Positions 33,809 to 43,820 of a DNA stretch of 64,000 nucleotides are shown here, piece by piece. Under the pieces are notes generated by a model. The model was not told the DNA's origin and searched no databases. It saw only the letters and a program-made list of their open reading frames with translations. The stretch's first letter is position 1. Each line of letters opens with the position of its first letter. The position numbers and the translations under genes are program-made. The DNA lies in contig NZ_CP041165.1 in NCBI RefSeq assembly GCF_014905095.1, positions 1,984,001-2,048,000 on the forward strand. The letters run 5' to 3'. This DNA comes from Sulfurimonas marina (GTDB taxonomy: Bacteria > Campylobacterota > Campylobacteria > Campylobacterales > Sulfurimonadaceae).

Positions 33809-34426
33809 ATGTTCACAGGACTCATTCGAGAAGTTGCAACTGTTAAAAGTTTTGTAGGAAGCAAGCTGTGCATCCATGCAAAACATAAAGCCGGACTTGG
33901 AGATTCTATTGCAATCAACGGGGCTTGTTTAACGGTAATTGAAACTTCTCATGACGGTTTTTGTGTAGAACTAAGCCCGGAAAGCCAAAAACTTCTGGCA
34001 ATTGAGAACTACAAAAATGAAGTACATATAGAACCTGCAATGCAGATGGGTGATCGCTTTGAAGGGCATATTGTTCAAGGGCATGTCGATACGATCGGAG
34101 AAGTTTCTGAAGTAAAAGACAACGGTAACTCTTACGATGTTTTCATCAAACTCGACAAAAAGTTTATCCCCTACATCGTTCCAAAAGGCTCGATCACGAT
34201 CGATGGTGTAAGCCTTACGATCAATGAAGTTTTTGCTGATTCATTTCGTCTGACTATCATTCCACATACGATGAAAGAGACACTCTTTAAAAACTATAAA
34301 AAAGGCTCACGTGTAAATGTTGAGACCGATATGTTTGCACGCTATATAGCCCACATCATGAAATACCAAACCTCAGCTCACGATCTTACTTGGGATAAGG
34401 TTGATTCCATAACTGCACTTTACTAG
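33809..34426 (+). CDS. ribE: Riboflavin synthase alpha subunit
   Basis: Dismutates two 6,7-dimethyl-8-ribityllumazine molecules to riboflavin. The two internally repeated lumazine-binding barrels show MFTGLIREV, GACLTVIE and GHIVQGHVD in the first or second half, and GVSLTINEV in the second. 205 residues, full length. recQ begins on the base after its stop, so the two share a transcript. No FMN riboswitch pattern is seen ahead of it. Confidence 0.95.
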   Translation: MFTGLIREVATVKSFVGSKLCIHAKHKAGLGDSIAINGACLTVIETSHDGFCVELSPESQKLLAIENYKNEVHIEPAMQMGDRFEGHIVQGHVDTIGEVSEVKDNGNSYDVFIKLDKKFIPYIVPKGSITIDGVSLTINEVFADSFRLTIIPHTMKETLFKNYKKGSRVNVETDMFARYIAHIMKYQTSAHDLTWDKVDSITALY

Positions 34427-36199
34427 ATGAAGCAACAGGTTTTAAAAGAGTTCTTTGGGCATAACAGCTTCAGAGAGCTGCAAGAGGAAGGCGTAGATGC
34501 TATTCTAAATGGTCGCGATCTCCTTATGATCCTTCCAACAGGCGGGGGAAAAAGTTTAGTCTATCAGCTCCCGACTATGATGATGAACGGTGTAACGATT
34601 GTTATATCACCGCTAATCGCACTTATGCAAGATCAGGTCGCTTCACTTCAAGCACAAGATATCCCTGCCGCTATGTTTTCATCAGCTCAAAATTTTGAAG
34701 AGATTGAAGAGACTATTCGCGATCTCTATGCCAATAAGTTAAAGTTTTTATATCTTTCACCTGAGAGACTGAATAATCCACACACTTTAGAGATCCTGCG
34801 AAATATCAACATCAACTTTTTCGTGATCGATGAAGCGCATTGTATCTCGCAGTGGGGGCATGAATTTCGTGATGATTACCGCTCTTTAGGACAGTTAAAA
34901 AACAACTTTCCCTCTACTACAATTGCGGCTTTTACAGCTACCTCAACCAACCATGTAACAGAGGATATTTTAAGAGAACTGCAACTCCAAAATCCGCTGC
35001 TGCTCAAAGGGAAGATCTTTCGTAAAAACCTTTTTATTTCGGCTCAGCGACGAATCTCAAATGGACAGGCTCAGCTGAAAAACTTTCTTCTCAACCATGA
35101 GAATGAATCGGGAATCATCTATGTAAGTTCCAGAAAAAAAGCGGAAGATCTAAGCAGCCAGCTCAACCAGGCCGGATACAAGACTCTCCCATACCACGCA
35201 GGATTGCCGCAACATATACGAGAGCAGAACTTTAAACTCTTTGTCAACGACCGTGTCAATATCATGGTAGCAACTATTGCATTTGGAATGGGAATCGATA
35301 AAGCCGACATCCGCTTTGTGGTGCATATGAGTCTGCCGAAATCTCTGGAGAACTACTATCAGGAGATTGGACGTGCGGGACGTGACGGTGAAAACTCTGA
35401 AGTATTACTGCTGTTTAATGCCGGTGACATTATGCAACATAAACGCTACCTCGATGAGATAACAGATGAGAGATATAAAGAACATCTCGCCGAAAAGATA
35501 GATACTATCTACAAATACGCAACAAGCGAGCTTTGTTTCCACCAACAACTAGCTTCCTACTTTGAAGACAAGATTGAAGAGTGCAGCGATCGATGTGAAA
35601 ACTGTTTGAATGATGATGAGAGCCGTGACATAACAAAAGAAGCGCAAATGCTTCTTAGCTGTATCTATAAAACAGAACAAACATTTGGAAAGAACTACAT
35701 CATCGATGTGCTTCGCGGCTCAACAGAGCAGAAGCTTTTAGCCAATAAAGCGGATAAACTCTCGGTTTACGGCATCGGCTCACACCTCAGCAAAAAAGAG
35801 TGGTTTGTGATCGTGGAGCGCCTTTTAGAGCTTGGAATCCTTACACTTGGAGAGTTTCAGGCGCTCAAACTTACAAACGATGCAGTAGCTGTACTCAAAT
35901 CACGCCAATTAGTGACTATTAAAGCCTCACGACTCAATGTGCTTGAAAAACAAAAAGCGAAGAAAATAGAAGAGGAGTTTGACTACGATCGAGAATTGTT
36001 TGAAAAACTTCGAGAAAAAAGAAAAGAGTTAGCCGATGAACTTGAACTTCCTGCTTATCTCATCTTCAGTGACAAAACTTTAAAACATCTGGCAAATGAG
36101 ATGCCGACAAATAAAGAGGAGATGTTGGAGATAAACGGAATCGGACTTAAAAAATATACCCAGTACGGTGAAGAGTTTTTAGATATAATCAACTCCTAA
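34427..36199 (+). CDS. recQ: ATP-dependent DNA helicase RecQ
   Basis: 3'-5' DNA helicase for recombination and fork repair. 590 residues: Walker A LPTGGGKSLVYQLP, DEAHCISQWGHEFR, FTATS, and the motif V/VI block FGMGIDKADIRFVVHM...QEIGRAGRDGE. A zinc-binding region with cysteines (CSDRCENC) follows, then RQC, then a C-terminal HRDC (LANEMPTNKEEMLEINGIGLKKY). The start directly follows the ribE TAG. Its stop overlaps the end of the convergent outer-membrane protein gene by 4 bases. Confidence 0.96.
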   Translation: MKQQVLKEFFGHNSFRELQEEGVDAILNGRDLLMILPTGGGKSLVYQLPTMMMNGVTIVISPLIALMQDQVASLQAQDIPAAMFSSAQNFEEIEETIRDLYANKLKFLYLSPERLNNPHTLEILRNININFFVIDEAHCISQWGHEFRDDYRSLGQLKNNFPSTTIAAFTATSTNHVTEDILRELQLQNPLLLKGKIFRKNLFISAQRRISNGQAQLKNFLLNHENESGIIYVSSRKKAEDLSSQLNQAGYKTLPYHAGLPQHIREQNFKLFVNDRVNIMVATIAFGMGIDKADIRFVVHMSLPKSLENYYQEIGRAGRDGENSEVLLLFNAGDIMQHKRYLDEITDERYKEHLAEKIDTIYKYATSELCFHQQLASYFEDKIEECSDRCENCLNDDESRDITKEAQMLLSCIYKTEQTFGKNYIIDVLRGSTEQKLLANKADKLSVYGIGSHLSKKEWFVIVERLLELGILTLGEFQALKLTNDAVAVLKSRQLVTIKASRLNVLEKQKAKKIEEEFDYDRELFEKLREKRKELADELELPAYLIFSDKTLKHLANEMPTNKEEMLEINGIGLKKYTQYGEEFLDIINS

Positions 36200-37098
36200 A
36201 AATTCACACTAAACCCAATACCGATATTGTACGCTTCCAAGGCCTCAGATTGGGAAGAACTCACCTCTATAAAAAACCTTTCAATATATTTTAGGTGCTC
36301 CGGCACATACAAATAAAGGGTACTGCTCATACTTGTATAGCGGTTTACTGCCGTAGTATTTGCTACCGTACCAAATAAAAAGTGTTCATGAACACGCCCC
36401 TCAAGTGTAAGGTAATTTGTACCGAAATTAACAAGCCTCGGCGTTTCAAAACCTGTAGAGATGCTTATTACTGAAGACTCACTTCTAAAGTCACTCAATT
36501 GGTCAAAAGAGAAGTCGGTTTTCGTCTCATACAATCTATACTGCAGATCTGCATAAATTTTAAAGTCATTAACAACACTGTAATAATCTAGAGTCGATTT
36601 AAACTTATACGTTATATGGTTATTGAAGTTATTATCGAGCAGATTCTTTACAGTTTGTTCGACATCTATCTGACCAAGTTTTACTCCTGTACGAGACCAT
36701 AACACTTCAAAACCAAAAGTGCTGCTCAAACCCTCTGTGTAAGTATATCTTACACCTCCGCCTATACCGCCTATATAGGTCTCTATACTTGTATCTTTAG
36801 CTATCTCTGTTGTGATAGGTTCTACGGCATGTTCACTCACATATGCCCGACTAAAACTAAGGTCCCCGTTTATAAAGTAGTTCCAGTTTGTATTTGAAGG
36901 GAAATGGTATTTTAAAGGTAGATGATAAGTGTGCAAGGAGATCCCTTTTTTGTTAAAGTGGTATATTCCCGAGTTAAGTCCCTCTTGTGAAGAGAAGATC
37001 AAAATAGAATTGATATTAGCTTTACTTACATCTTGTACTTCTATCTCAGCACTAAATGATAAAGTAATAAGTAAGAAAAAAGCTAAAAAAGATTTCAT
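36196..37098 (-). CDS. Putative outer-membrane beta-barrel protein
   Basis: 300 residues with a signal peptide (MKSFLAFFLLITLSFSA). The mature part has alternating strands rich in Tyr/Phe, for example FGFEVLWSRTGVKLGQID and LQYRLYETKTDFSF, and ends in NIGIGFSVNF with a terminal Phe. The general pattern is a barrel of 10-12 strands. Family not recognised. It follows mnmD directly, without a gap. Confidence 0.68.
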   Translation of the reverse strand: MKSFLAFFLLITLSFSAEIEVQDVSKANINSILIFSSQEGLNSGIYHFNKKGISLHTYHLPLKYHFPSNTNWNYFINGDLSFSRAYVSEHAVEPITTEIAKDTSIETYIGGIGGGVRYTYTEGLSSTFGFEVLWSRTGVKLGQIDVEQTVKNLLDNNFNNHITYKFKSTLDYYSVVNDFKIYADLQYRLYETKTDFSFDQLSDFRSESSVISISTGFETPRLVNFGTNYLTLEGRVHEHFLFGTVANTTAVNRYTSMSSTLYLYVPEHLKYIERFFIEVSSSQSEALEAYNIGIGFSVNF

Positions 37099-37851
37099 CT
37101 AGTCTCTTAAAGGTTCAACATCCGGATTGCATTTGATTTTATGCTCCATATCCACTTTTTCGTACCCTTTTAGCTCGGATAAAGAGGCAAGTGTAGCATC
37201 CCTAAAATCTTCACCGCTGTTTATATAGATATTAAAACCGTTTCTGTAAAGAGCTAAACGTGTTTTTAAAGCCATTGAATAGGTAGTTAAGACACCATCT
37301 TTCTTCATCGCTTTTGCAATATCGGCAAAATACTCCTGTGTCCAAAGGATAGGATTTGTCGATGGACTAAAAGCATCTTGATATACTATGTCAAATCTGT
37401 TTTCAAACTTTTTCACATACTCTCGGGCATCTCCTAAAAACACCTCTATAGAATAGTTTTCATCTTCATACTTTCCGGTTTCACTTAAAGCTAAAATGAT
37501 CTCTTTAAAAGGCTCAAACTCTTCCGGATAGGTAAAGTTTTTTAAAGAGTGTACAAGCTCTTTGTCGAGCTCCGGAGAATAGATAAAAAGTTTTGATTGT
37601 AAATTGTTTTGTTGATGGTATAAAAGTGTTACCAAAGTGTTGAATCCAAGCCCGAAACAGATATCTAAGATATGGAGCTCTTTTTTCTCTTTTAAAAGCT
37701 CAAAGGCGGGAATAATATGCTTTTTAAAACTCTCTTTGAGTGCTCCGTCTTTAGTGGAGTGGTAGTGTTCATCATACTCCTTGGAATATGCGGTATAACT
37801 TCCATCTTCACTTAAAACAAGGTGATGATTATCATCATTAAATTTATCCAT
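37099..37851 (-). CDS. mnmD: MnmD-type tRNA 5-aminomethyl-2-thiouridine methyltransferase
   Basis: A SAM-dependent methyltransferase of 250 residues. LHILDICFGLGFNTLVTLLY is motif I and IVYQDAFSPSTNPILWTQEYF the catalytic D-FSP..NP.LWT block of the MnmC methyltransferase domain. It lacks the FAD oxidase half of MnmC, so it is the standalone MnmD form. It methylates the wobble uridine already modified through MnmEG (mnmG at 30.8 kb). Confidence 0.85.
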   Translation of the reverse strand: MDKFNDDNHHLVLSEDGSYTAYSKEYDEHYHSTKDGALKESFKKHIIPAFELLKEKKELHILDICFGLGFNTLVTLLYHQQNNLQSKLFIYSPELDKELVHSLKNFTYPEEFEPFKEIILALSETGKYEDENYSIEVFLGDAREYVKKFENRFDIVYQDAFSPSTNPILWTQEYFADIAKAMKKDGVLTTYSMALKTRLALYRNGFNIYINSGEDFRDATLASLSELKGYEKVDMEHKIKCNPDVEPLRD

Positions 37852-37972
37852 TTCCTACCTATTCCTACCCATTAATAAAATTATTATCTATTGTTCTTTA
37901 ATATTAATAAAACAATAAGATTAGTTTTTATAATATAGACTTGTAATTTTAACATAAAAAGGGGTTCTCTAT

Positions 37973-38446
37973 ATGGAAGCTTTATTAGGTGCAATGGCTA
38001 TTTTCTTTGTAATCAATCTGATTATAACAATCTTATTCTTACTTTCACAAAGTTCATTTGCGAAAGCAATGACTACTTCAAATCCTATGAATAACACAAG
38101 CGGGGTATGGATTTGGACGCAATTAATCCCATTTTGGTCTTTAGTTGCTATTCCGGTTACACTTCTTAAGTTAAACACGCAGTTTCAAGCATTTGTAGCT
38201 GAAAAAAACTTATCGTTTACTGAGATCAAAATGTATAGCAATGTTTGGGGATGGATATGGTACGGTGGTACTATCGCATCAATCTTCGTTCCTGTTCTTT
38301 GGGTAATTGCTCTAGTTGGTTTAATCGGTTTTTGGGTACATATCAGCAATGTAAAGAAAAGTATTCTTATTTCTGGTGTTTCAACATCTGTTAATACATC
38401 TGCTGCTGAGCCTGCTCCAGCAACTGTAACTGCTACTCAAGAATAA
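37973..38446 (+). CDS. Hypothetical membrane protein
   Basis: 157 residues, not firmly recognised. Three or four hydrophobic spans (about 5-25, 45-62, 85-118) with Trp-rich turns (GVWIWTQLIPFWS, NVWGWIWYGG). The tail is Ala/Thr/Pro-rich (NTSAAEPAPATVTATQE). The AAAAGGGG ribosome site and a TATAAT at about 37931 support a gene with its own promoter. Confidence 0.65.
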   Translation: MEALLGAMAIFFVINLIITILFLLSQSSFAKAMTTSNPMNNTSGVWIWTQLIPFWSLVAIPVTLLKLNTQFQAFVAEKNLSFTEIKMYSNVWGWIWYGGTIASIFVPVLWVIALVGLIGFWVHISNVKKSILISGVSTSVNTSAAEPAPATVTATQE

Positions 38447-38464
38447 TTTATCAAGTGCTCGACT

Positions 38465-39232
38465 CTATTTCCTTTGAAATAGAGTTCCACTTTCATACTC
38501 TTCATTAAAGAGAAAATCTCTTGCCGCACTAAGATCAAACCCACTACATAAAAACATACTACGACCTTTATCCATAATATATTTTGCAGCTTTTAACTTT
38601 GTTACAATCCCTCCTGTAGCAAACTCATTGTTTGGAGAGTGTTCTTGTTCAAGTTCCGAGTCTTTAATCTGGTTAACTTCTTTTAAGATCTTTGCATCAG
38701 GATTCGTTTTTGGATTTGCATCATAATACCCTTGGATATCACTAAGGATAATGAGTGCATCTGAATTTGTATAGTGTGCAACGTGTGCTGAAAGTTGGTC
38801 ATTATCTCCAAAAAGCTGGTCTGGAATAGTTGAGATATCGTTTTCATTTACGATCGGTAAAATACCATTAGATAATGCACTGTCTATAATATCTTGAAAA
38901 ATTTTTGTATGTACTCGAGAGTCAAAATCCTCTTCTGTTAAGAGTATCTGTGCAATATCTACATTGAAAATATCAAACTTGTTCTTGTAACTGTGCATAA
39001 GTATAGGCTGACCAACCGATGCCAAGACTCTTTTGCTAACCGCTTTTTTTCTATCGAGCTTTAGTGCTGTGTATCCAGAAGCAACTGCACCTGAAGTAAC
39101 CAAAATAACTTCATAATTTTTTCTCGCTTCTGCGATCAAAGCTACAAGGTTTAACATCCTCTCTTTCGCTACTTCATCCCTATTTGTTAAAACACTACTT
39201 CCAACTTTAAATACTATCCGTTTCAAATACAA
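38465..39232 (-). CDS. proB: Glutamate 5-kinase
   Basis: Phosphorylates glutamate in the first step to proline. The amino-acid-kinase fold is visible: VFKVGSSVLTN, LVTSGAVASGY, IVNENDISTIPDQLFGDNDQLSAHVA and GTGGIVTK-like FATGGIVTKLKAAK. At 255 residues it lacks the C-terminal PUA domain of the E. coli enzyme, as is common in this phylum. proA is not in the window. Confidence 0.95.
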   Translation of the reverse strand: MYLKRIVFKVGSSVLTNRDEVAKERMLNLVALIAEARKNYEVILVTSGAVASGYTALKLDRKKAVSKRVLASVGQPILMHSYKNKFDIFNVDIAQILLTEEDFDSRVHTKIFQDIIDSALSNGILPIVNENDISTIPDQLFGDNDQLSAHVAHYTNSDALIILSDIQGYYDANPKTNPDAKILKEVNQIKDSELEQEHSPNNEFATGGIVTKLKAAKYIMDKGRSMFLCSGFDLSAARDFLFNEEYESGTLFQRK

Positions 39233-39286
39233 TCCTTTCCAAAATTTCCTTCAATATAACATATCAAACTTAGGGTGAAGTAAAGT

Positions 39287-39967
39287 TTACCACTTGTACT
39301 TAAGCATCACTTGAAAGACATTTGATGTAATATCTGTATCTTGCGTATAATAATGCCACTCCACACCACCTGAGAGATTATCGCCAAAAGGGTGAAGGAA
39401 TTGATTCTGACTCAACAGGTTTTTCTCTGTGTAGTCGGTAAAACCGTTGATATAAAAAAGCTCAAAAAAACTTTTTGTCTGATATGAGAGCGTCACCTGA
39501 TATACATTATCGCCGTGTACCTGATCTTTTTGGTAGAGATTTGCATTGAAATAATCAAATCCGTAAACATCTAAAGCTGTTCCTATACCGTATAGATAAG
39601 CTTTATAGTCATGAAAATCGGTATTGTATTGAAATGCGGCAAACACTTTTTTTACAAATAAAAAGCTTAGATCTGAAGATGTAAGAGCTCCTAGATCTAG
39701 TCTCGGTGACAATTCCCCATATTCGTTTGTTTTATCGTCATGGTACTTAAATCTGTCATCGGCAATACAATAATCCAAAAACGCATAAACATCCCCATAT
39801 TCAAAAGCACTGAAATGCTCTAAGGTGATTGTAGTTTTACCGCCGTTTTTCGTATCAAATACATAACTGTTACCGTTAAAAGTTCCATACATCAACTGCA
39901 CGTTTGATGTGGAGAAAGCAAAAAGCTCAAAAGAGAAAAGAAGAACAACTAGTATCAATTTTTTCAT
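39287..39967 (-). CDS. Tsx/OmpK-like nucleoside-specific outer-membrane channel
   Basis: 226 residues with signal peptide (to AFA or LFA near 17). Mature N-terminus NVQLMYGTFNG, then TITLEHFSAFEYGDVYAFLDYC, YGELSPRLDLG, and the terminal VFQVMLKYKW, all in the pattern of Tsx-like 12-stranded barrels. In enteric bacteria these channel nucleosides. No nucleoside transporter lies nearby. Confidence 0.78.
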   Translation of the reverse strand: MKKLILVVLLFSFELFAFSTSNVQLMYGTFNGNSYVFDTKNGGKTTITLEHFSAFEYGDVYAFLDYCIADDRFKYHDDKTNEYGELSPRLDLGALTSSDLSFLFVKKVFAAFQYNTDFHDYKAYLYGIGTALDVYGFDYFNANLYQKDQVHGDNVYQVTLSYQTKSFFELFYINGFTDYTEKNLLSQNQFLHPFGDNLSGGVEWHYYTQDTDITSNVFQVMLKYKW

Positions 39968-40043
39968 TTATGCACCTTAAAAGAGGAATCTCTAAATATA
40001 AATCATTATAGAGATAAGTTGCTAAAAACAAGATAATAAAAGA

Positions 40044-42380
40044 TTATAAGATTACTTTATTTCTACCACTCTCTTTGGCACAATATAGTTTCTCATCAGC
40101 TTTTTTAATTGTCTCTAAAATATCATTCCCCTCATCATACATTTGACAACCGAAACTACAGGTAATCGAACCAACTTTATTAAAATGATTTTCTTCAACT
40201 GCAATTCTTAAATGTTCTGCTATCTGAGCTAATGAGTCTGCATGTTCTACAGCACTTACTACTATAAACTCCTCACCACCCCATCTTATAACTTTGTCAT
40301 CCATGCGCGTATGTTTTTTTACAAGCTTGGCAACTGTTTGCAAAACTTCGTCTCCGATATCATGACCGTAAGTATCGTTCACATTTTTAAAGTGATCTAT
40401 ATCGAAAAAGATTATCCCCGTTTTAAACTCATGTTTTTTATTTACTTGTAAAATATTTTCTATATTTTTATTGAAATAGATTCTGTTATAAAGCTGTGTC
40501 AATTCATCAATATTTGCTTCTTTTTTCAATTCAAGTTTTTCTACCATACTATCGGTAATATCGATGAAGTTCACAATATATTCATTCTCACCGAAATTGT
40601 TTATTGAAACAGCAAAAGCATGTGGTTCGACACTGTAATTCAACATTGACACTACTCTCTGACGTCCGCTAAGGTTTAAGAGACTTTCAATCCAGTTTGC
40701 CTCATCCTCATCTTTCACCTTACCTAAGTGGAAGAAGCTATCCTGTTCTATAAATCTGTCACATATACAATTATATTTTTTTAGGAAATCCTCCATACTG
40801 TCATAGCCGAAAAACTCTAAAAATGTTTTATTTGCAAACTTAAGCTTTTTACTGTCAGTTAATATTACTATAGAGTTTTGAGTATCAATAACACCCTGAA
40901 GTTTATGCTGCATCTCTTGCTGAGCATTGACTATCTGCGTAATATCAGATATATACCCTATAAAGTACTCAATATTCCCTGTCTCATCTTTTTTTACCAC
41001 TGTATAATCTACAACCCATTTAATCTCACCAGATTTGGTCACTATACGATACGGTTCGTGTGTAAAGAAATCAAGCTTATCGTGTTCTGCATTTTCAACT
41101 TCTTTGGCTACCCTATTGTAATCATCTTTATAAATACAGTCCAAATAAGTTACTCTATTACTGGAGAAATCTTCTTTCGTATACTCAAGCATCTTTTCAA
41201 CATTTTTAGATACATAGGCAACACTCCATGCCTCATTATTACACCATTTGAATAATGTAGAGTCACCGATGTCAAACAATGACAATAGATCTCTTTGTTC
41301 ATCCACTAAGTTTTCAATCTTTTCCTGATGTGTCAGAATAGACTCTTGTGCTTTTATATCCCTCATCTTTAATCGCATTAAAATAAAAGATATAAAAGTT
41401 TCAATAAATAAGATTGGTATTAAAAAAATAAGGTTTAATTTAAATACCTCACATAACTCATCGAATATCCCTTCATATGTATGATATGCGATCAGATACC
41501 ACTGCCTGTCACTTGCAATCGATCTATTAGGGTTAATAACACTTACAGGATCATATAGAAGGTAATGCGCATATTTATTGTCAAACTCCACTACATTATC
41601 TTGAGCTTCTAAAATTTTATTCCATTTACTTGGATACTCGCTTGAGAATCTATCTTCACTCCTCTTGAACATAAAACCAAATTCTTTGTTTTTATCCAGT
41701 CCTACAAGATAATAACCATCTTTATTGAGCAGTATATTGTTTATATGTTTATCCGATTTTGAGATCTCTTCTAAAAACTTTTGTGCACTGTAGTTAACTA
41801 CAATATACCCTTTTTTTACACCATTGACAAAAACAGGTTCAGCAAAGCGAAGCATTGGACGATACGGTACTTCAATTTCACCGTATTCAATATTCAAATC
41901 TAGTGGCGAAACATAGATCTCATCCTTTTTTAACTTTGTTGCTTCTAAATAATAATATCTTGAACTTTTATCTTGCAGGTCTTTTTTTCTAAGTATTTGG
42001 TTTTTAATTCTATCAACACGTACCAACTCTTTACCATCGAGGTCCAAGAATCTTACCTGTTGGTAATGGTAATGATTTTTTGCAAATAGGAAAAAATTGG
42101 TCTCCACTTTTTGAAGTAATTGCGGATCATCATTTTTAATTTTAGTCTCTACGTACTCAACCATAAAGTCAAGGTCCATCTCAACGTGTTCAAGCATAGC
42201 TGTAATGTTTTTTGATTTTTGTTGCAAAACTGTATCAAGAAGGTTATCAGTTTCGCGAACTATTGAGAGATAGGAATTGTAAAGAAAAATTGAATATATA
42301 AAGAGTGAAATAGTGAGAATTGAACCCAAAATTTTAAAAAATAAGATGTAAGAATTTTTGGTGTTCTTGAAGAAGTTCAT
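40044..42380 (-). CDS. Membrane diguanylate cyclase with Cache-like sensor and two PAS domains
   Basis: Makes cyclic di-GMP. Domains in 778 residues: membrane helix about 13-33; periplasmic Cache-like sensor to about 310 (RFLDLDGKELVRVDRI, KGYIVVNYSAQKFLEE); second helix about 315-335; PAS regions near 370-485 and 495-600; GGDEF from about 610. The active site is RWGGEEF, preceded by RMDD at the position of the inhibitory I-site (RxxD). The first PAS is followed by a PAC-like region (EYFIGYISDITQI). It stands alone, so the ligand is unknown. Confidence 0.93.
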   Translation of the reverse strand: MNFFKNTKNSYILFFKILGSILTISLFIYSIFLYNSYLSIVRETDNLLDTVLQQKSKNITAMLEHVEMDLDFMVEYVETKIKNDDPQLLQKVETNFFLFAKNHYHYQQVRFLDLDGKELVRVDRIKNQILRKKDLQDKSSRYYYLEATKLKKDEIYVSPLDLNIEYGEIEVPYRPMLRFAEPVFVNGVKKGYIVVNYSAQKFLEEISKSDKHINNILLNKDGYYLVGLDKNKEFGFMFKRSEDRFSSEYPSKWNKILEAQDNVVEFDNKYAHYLLYDPVSVINPNRSIASDRQWYLIAYHTYEGIFDELCEVFKLNLIFLIPILFIETFISFILMRLKMRDIKAQESILTHQEKIENLVDEQRDLLSLFDIGDSTLFKWCNNEAWSVAYVSKNVEKMLEYTKEDFSSNRVTYLDCIYKDDYNRVAKEVENAEHDKLDFFTHEPYRIVTKSGEIKWVVDYTVVKKDETGNIEYFIGYISDITQIVNAQQEMQHKLQGVIDTQNSIVILTDSKKLKFANKTFLEFFGYDSMEDFLKKYNCICDRFIEQDSFFHLGKVKDEDEANWIESLLNLSGRQRVVSMLNYSVEPHAFAVSINNFGENEYIVNFIDITDSMVEKLELKKEANIDELTQLYNRIYFNKNIENILQVNKKHEFKTGIIFFDIDHFKNVNDTYGHDIGDEVLQTVAKLVKKHTRMDDKVIRWGGEEFIVVSAVEHADSLAQIAEHLRIAVEENHFNKVGSITCSFGCQMYDEGNDILETIKKADEKLYCAKESGRNKVIL

Positions 42381-42435
42381 ATATTCTCTTTGTATTAATG
42401 TCTAACAATTCTATCATATATAAAATTAAAAAATT

Positions 42436-42930
42436 TTATAATCCATTACCCCACATATGAAGCTTCTTAGCCATTACAAGGTCATACCCTTCAACAACGT
42501 TTTCAATATAGTTAGGTGAACGAAATTCAAACTTATCAAGTAACTCTATAGTCTCTTCGATAGCCATTGTCCCTTTTTTCTCCATAATAATAATATGTGC
42601 AGCATTTGCTAGGGTTGTATAGGCAGTTTTAAGTATCTGCTCGGGTCGTAAGTGTTGATTGAAAATATCTTTGAAGATTATCATATCGTGATCACGGGGC
42701 AAAGCTCGAAAAGGTTTTGCAAAACTATCTACCTGTTGCTTCTTTTCAACATCCAAGTTATCAAACAACTCTTGATCTTCCGTATAGTAAACAACACGTA
42801 GTTCGCCGTTTACATTTTTCATAAGAGATGCGAGAGCCTTTGTCGTTTCATCAGGCTCTGTGGTAACCTGCATATAGCAGTTACCCGGCAGCGGATTAAA
42901 TAGTTCTAGAAACTGTTCGAGTTCCATCAA
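42436..42930 (-). CDS. Conserved hypothetical protein, third gene of luxS operon
   Basis: 164 residues without a recognised motif. The composition and segments VNGELRVVYYTED, DMIIFKDIFNQHLRPEQILKTAYTTLANAAHIIIMEKKG suggest an alpha/beta fold like a SAM-binding or Rossmann protein lacking the glycine loop. No signal peptide. Eight bases separate it from the preceding small gene, so it belongs to the luxS transcript. Confidence 0.62.
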   Translation of the reverse strand: MMELEQFLELFNPLPGNCYMQVTTEPDETTKALASLMKNVNGELRVVYYTEDQELFDNLDVEKKQQVDSFAKPFRALPRDHDMIIFKDIFNQHLRPEQILKTAYTTLANAAHIIIMEKKGTMAIEETIELLDKFEFRSPNYIENVVEGYDLVMAKKLHMWGNGL

Positions 42931-42938
42931 CCTAACCT

Positions 42939-43241
42939 TTAAACCGCCATATCGTGAAGTTCACGGAAAAGATAAGCTTCAACAATATCGTCTATACTTC
43001 TTTGAGTATGTGCAACAAGAGGCATCATGTTGTACTCTAAAAACGGCATAGGGTTCTCAAAATCATTTATTAGGACAACTGCTTCTGAAAGATTCTCAAA
43101 CTTATCGAATTCATCGGCGTGAAGTATCTCTACTACTTCACCCTCTTCTATTAGTATCTGTGCCCAAACTTTTGCATCTGCTACTTTTACAAGTGAAGCT
43201 TCTTGAACATCTTCACTATCCATAGGAACTAAAACATACAT
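42939..43241 (-). CDS. Conserved hypothetical protein, second gene of luxS operon
   Basis: 100 residues, acidic, starting MYVLVPMDSEDVQEASLVKVADAKVWAQILIEEGEVVE. It has the length and strand-helix pattern of NifB/NifX-like (dinitrogenase cofactor-binding) domains, but the key residues are not clear, so I leave it unassigned. Its ATG directly follows the luxS stop, which implies co-translation with LuxS. Confidence 0.62.
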   Translation of the reverse strand: MYVLVPMDSEDVQEASLVKVADAKVWAQILIEEGEVVEILHADEFDKFENLSEAVVLINDFENPMPFLEYNMMPLVAHTQRSIDDIVEAYLFRELHDMAV

Positions 43242-43751
43242 CTACTTTTTCCCTACTTTTTTAAGGTTTAGTTTTAACTTCTCATTATCCATTACACCGA
43301 TTTTATGGCTTAATACATCAGCAGCAATTTTCTTTGCATTTTTAAGTGAATGCATCTTATAAGTACCACATTGATAAACATTGAGTTCCGGAATATCTTT
43401 TTCAGATTTAACATTCAATACATCTTCCATAGACTCTCTCCATGCTTTTGCAACTTTTTTCTCTGATGGAGTCCCAATAACAGACATATAAAAACCTGTT
43501 CTACAACCCATTGGAGAGATATCGATAATCTCCACTTTTTTAGAGTTTAAATGATCACGCATAAAACCTGCAAAAAGGTGCTCTAATGTATGAAGCCCTT
43601 TTCCGTCCATCTTATCAACATTCGGTTTATAAAAACGAAGATCGAAAACCGTAATTTTATCTCCTGCTGGTGTTTTCATCCCTTTTGCACGACGAACTGC
43701 AGGGGCAGGCATAATTGTATGATCAACTGTAAAAGAGTCAAGTAAAGGCAT
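43242..43751 (-). CDS. luxS: S-ribosylhomocysteine lyase LuxS
   Basis: Cleaves S-ribosylhomocysteine to homocysteine and DPD, the autoinducer-2 precursor, in the activated methyl cycle. The Fe/Zn site [15 protein letters not shown] (HxxEH) and the third ligand cysteine region are clear, with [13 protein letters not shown] holding the catalytic Cys. 169 residues, full length. Followed by two hypothetical genes without gaps. No pfs gene is in view. Confidence 0.97.
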   Translation of the reverse strand: MPLLDSFTVDHTIMPAPAVRRAKGMKTPAGDKITVFDLRFYKPNVDKMDGKGLHTLEHLFAGFMRDHLNSKKVEIIDISPMGCRTGFYMSVIGTPSEKKVAKAWRESMEDVLNVKSEKDIPELNVYQCGTYKMHSLKNAKKIAADVLSHKIGVMDNEKLKLNLKKVGKK

Positions 43752-43820
43752 ATAGTAGTCTCCTAATTTTTTTTGTATTCTACCGAGTTTTAGATTTATA
43801 TTTCTGATCTTTGAAATTAA

